A DNA stretch of 6,310 bases from Anaerolineaceae bacterium (GTDB lineage: Bacteria; Chloroflexota; Anaerolineae; Anaerolineales; Anaerolineaceae), in assembly GCA_003542325.1 (NCBI GenBank), contig DPKV01000250.1, forward strand, positions 1 through 6,310, read 5' to 3'. The position numbers and the translations under genes were made by a program. Of this stretch, positions 5,670 through 6,310 are shown in pieces (position 1 is the first letter of the stretch; every line of letters begins with the position of its first letter). Below the pieces are notes generated by a model. That model was not told where the DNA came from. It saw nothing but the letters and a program-made list of their open reading frames with translations, and did no database searches.

Positions 5670-6310
5670 ATGTCTGAGGAGAAACCCATCGTTTATCTCC
5701 TGCGCGGCGATGACCGTGAGGAGATAGAATCCAAACTGAGCGATTTCTACCAGCGCCTGGGTACTCCGGACATGGCGGAGATGAATACGACCCGCCTGGA
5801 AGGAAAATCCACATCGCTCAATGACCTGCGCTCTGCCGCATTGGCCATGCCCTTCCTGACGGAACGGCGTCTGGTGATCGTGGAGGATGCGCTGGCACCT
5901 TACAACGGCCCCGGGAAACAAAAAGCCCGGGAAGACCTGCTGTCCTTGCTGGATTCGCTGCCTCAAACCACGGCTCTGGTGCTGCTGATCCCGGATTCAC
6001 GCAGCTACAAGCGCGGTGAGTGGGTGTGGGAGACCCTGACAAAAAACCACTGGTTAATGAAGTGGGTTGACTCTGCCAAAGGGCACGCGTACGTGTATGA
6101 TTGCTCGCTGCCAACGGATGCGGAAATGATTAACTGGACGCGAAAGAAAGCCGTCGAACTGGGAGGGAGCCTCTCTCTTGATGCAGCAAAGGTCCTTGCT
6201 GAATACGTCGGGAATAATACCCAACGGGCAACCCGTGAAATTGAAAAACTGTTGACCTACGTGGCTTTCCAACGTCCGGTTGACGATGATGACGTTCACC
6301 GGTTGACCTC
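5670..6310 (+). CDS. holA: DNA polymerase III subunit delta (clamp loader), 3'-truncated by the window end
   Basis: The frame opens with ATG at 5670 and stays open to the window end (213 complete codons; full-length family members are about 320-350). Delta is the clamp-loader subunit that binds and opens the beta sliding clamp so that it can be loaded on primed DNA. The family pattern is clear despite low sequence conservation: the N-terminal strand VYLLRGDD (8-15) stands where others have 'YLLYGED'; AMPFLTERRLVIVED (59-72) matches the conserved 'PFF..RRLV.V' region that contacts the clamp; LVLLIPD follows at about 105; and from about 158 the segment WTRKKAVELGGSLSLDAAKVLAEYVGNNTQRATREIEKL matches the lid-domain part common to delta proteins. 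Unlike many family members no Walker A is present, as expected for delta. The nearest Shine-Dalgarno-like AAAGG (5653-5657) is rather far (12 nt), so initiation probably depends on coupling to the preceding gene, which stops 8 nt upstream. Confidence 0.9.
   Translation, partial: MSEEKPIVYLLRGDDREEIESKLSDFYQRLGTPDMAEMNTTRLEGKSTSLNDLRSAALAMPFLTERRLVIVEDALAPYNGPGKQKAREDLLSLLDSLPQTTALVLLIPDSRSYKRGEWVWETLTKNHWLMKWVDSAKGHAYVYDCSLPTDAEMINWTRKKAVELGGSLSLDAAKVLAEYVGNNTQRATREIEKLLTYVAFQRPVDDDDVHRLT

Overview
The window reads as ordinary chromosomal DNA from a bacterium, most likely a member of the Chloroflexota (probably class Anaerolineae). That placement is an inference. It rests on a two-domain ClpC directly followed by radA, on a protein resembling the uncharacterised DUF6391 family (which I associate with cyanobacteria and Chloroflexota) placed just before a divergent holA, and on a DGGTG-ladder beta protein of the LiaF/DUF4097 'toast-rack' type upstream. 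All five genes are on the + strand. No mobile-element gene, CRISPR array, tRNA or rRNA was seen.

Layout. (1) 3-434: the C-terminal part of a repetitive beta-strand protein whose start lies outside the window, closed by a clear intrinsic terminator (454-487). (2) 488-767: an AT-rich clpC upstream region with an extended -10 candidate, three inverted repeats, a TTGACA box and a very strong Shine-Dalgarno. (3) 768-3317: clpC, the Hsp100 unfoldase of the ClpCP protease. (4) 3321-4718: radA, the branch-migration/recombination ATPase, 3 nt downstream and surely cotranscribed. (5) 4719-5148: a 430-bp gap holding TTAGGA repeats, a 10-bp-stem hairpin, two related REP-like palindromes and a good sigma-70-type promoter. 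(6) 5149-5661: a small two-helix membrane protein resembling DUF6391. (7) 5670 to the window end: the N-terminal part of holA, the DNA polymerase III delta (clamp-loader) subunit, 8 nt downstream.

Functionally there are two transcription units: a proteostasis/DNA-repair pair (clpC-radA) and a pair joining an uncharacterised membrane protein to a replication clamp-loader subunit. In Firmicutes clpC-radA sits in a ctsR-mcsA-mcsB-clpC-radA-disA cluster. Here neither ctsR/mcsA/mcsB upstream nor disA downstream is present, and no CtsR or CIRCE operator is visible, so control of clpC must differ.

I do not see a new multi-gene system here. The points most worth following up are the REP-like palindrome pair, the structured clpC upstream region, the HxxEH-bearing DUF6391-like protein coupled to holA, and the retained phosphoarginine-site glutamates of ClpC without a nearby McsB.
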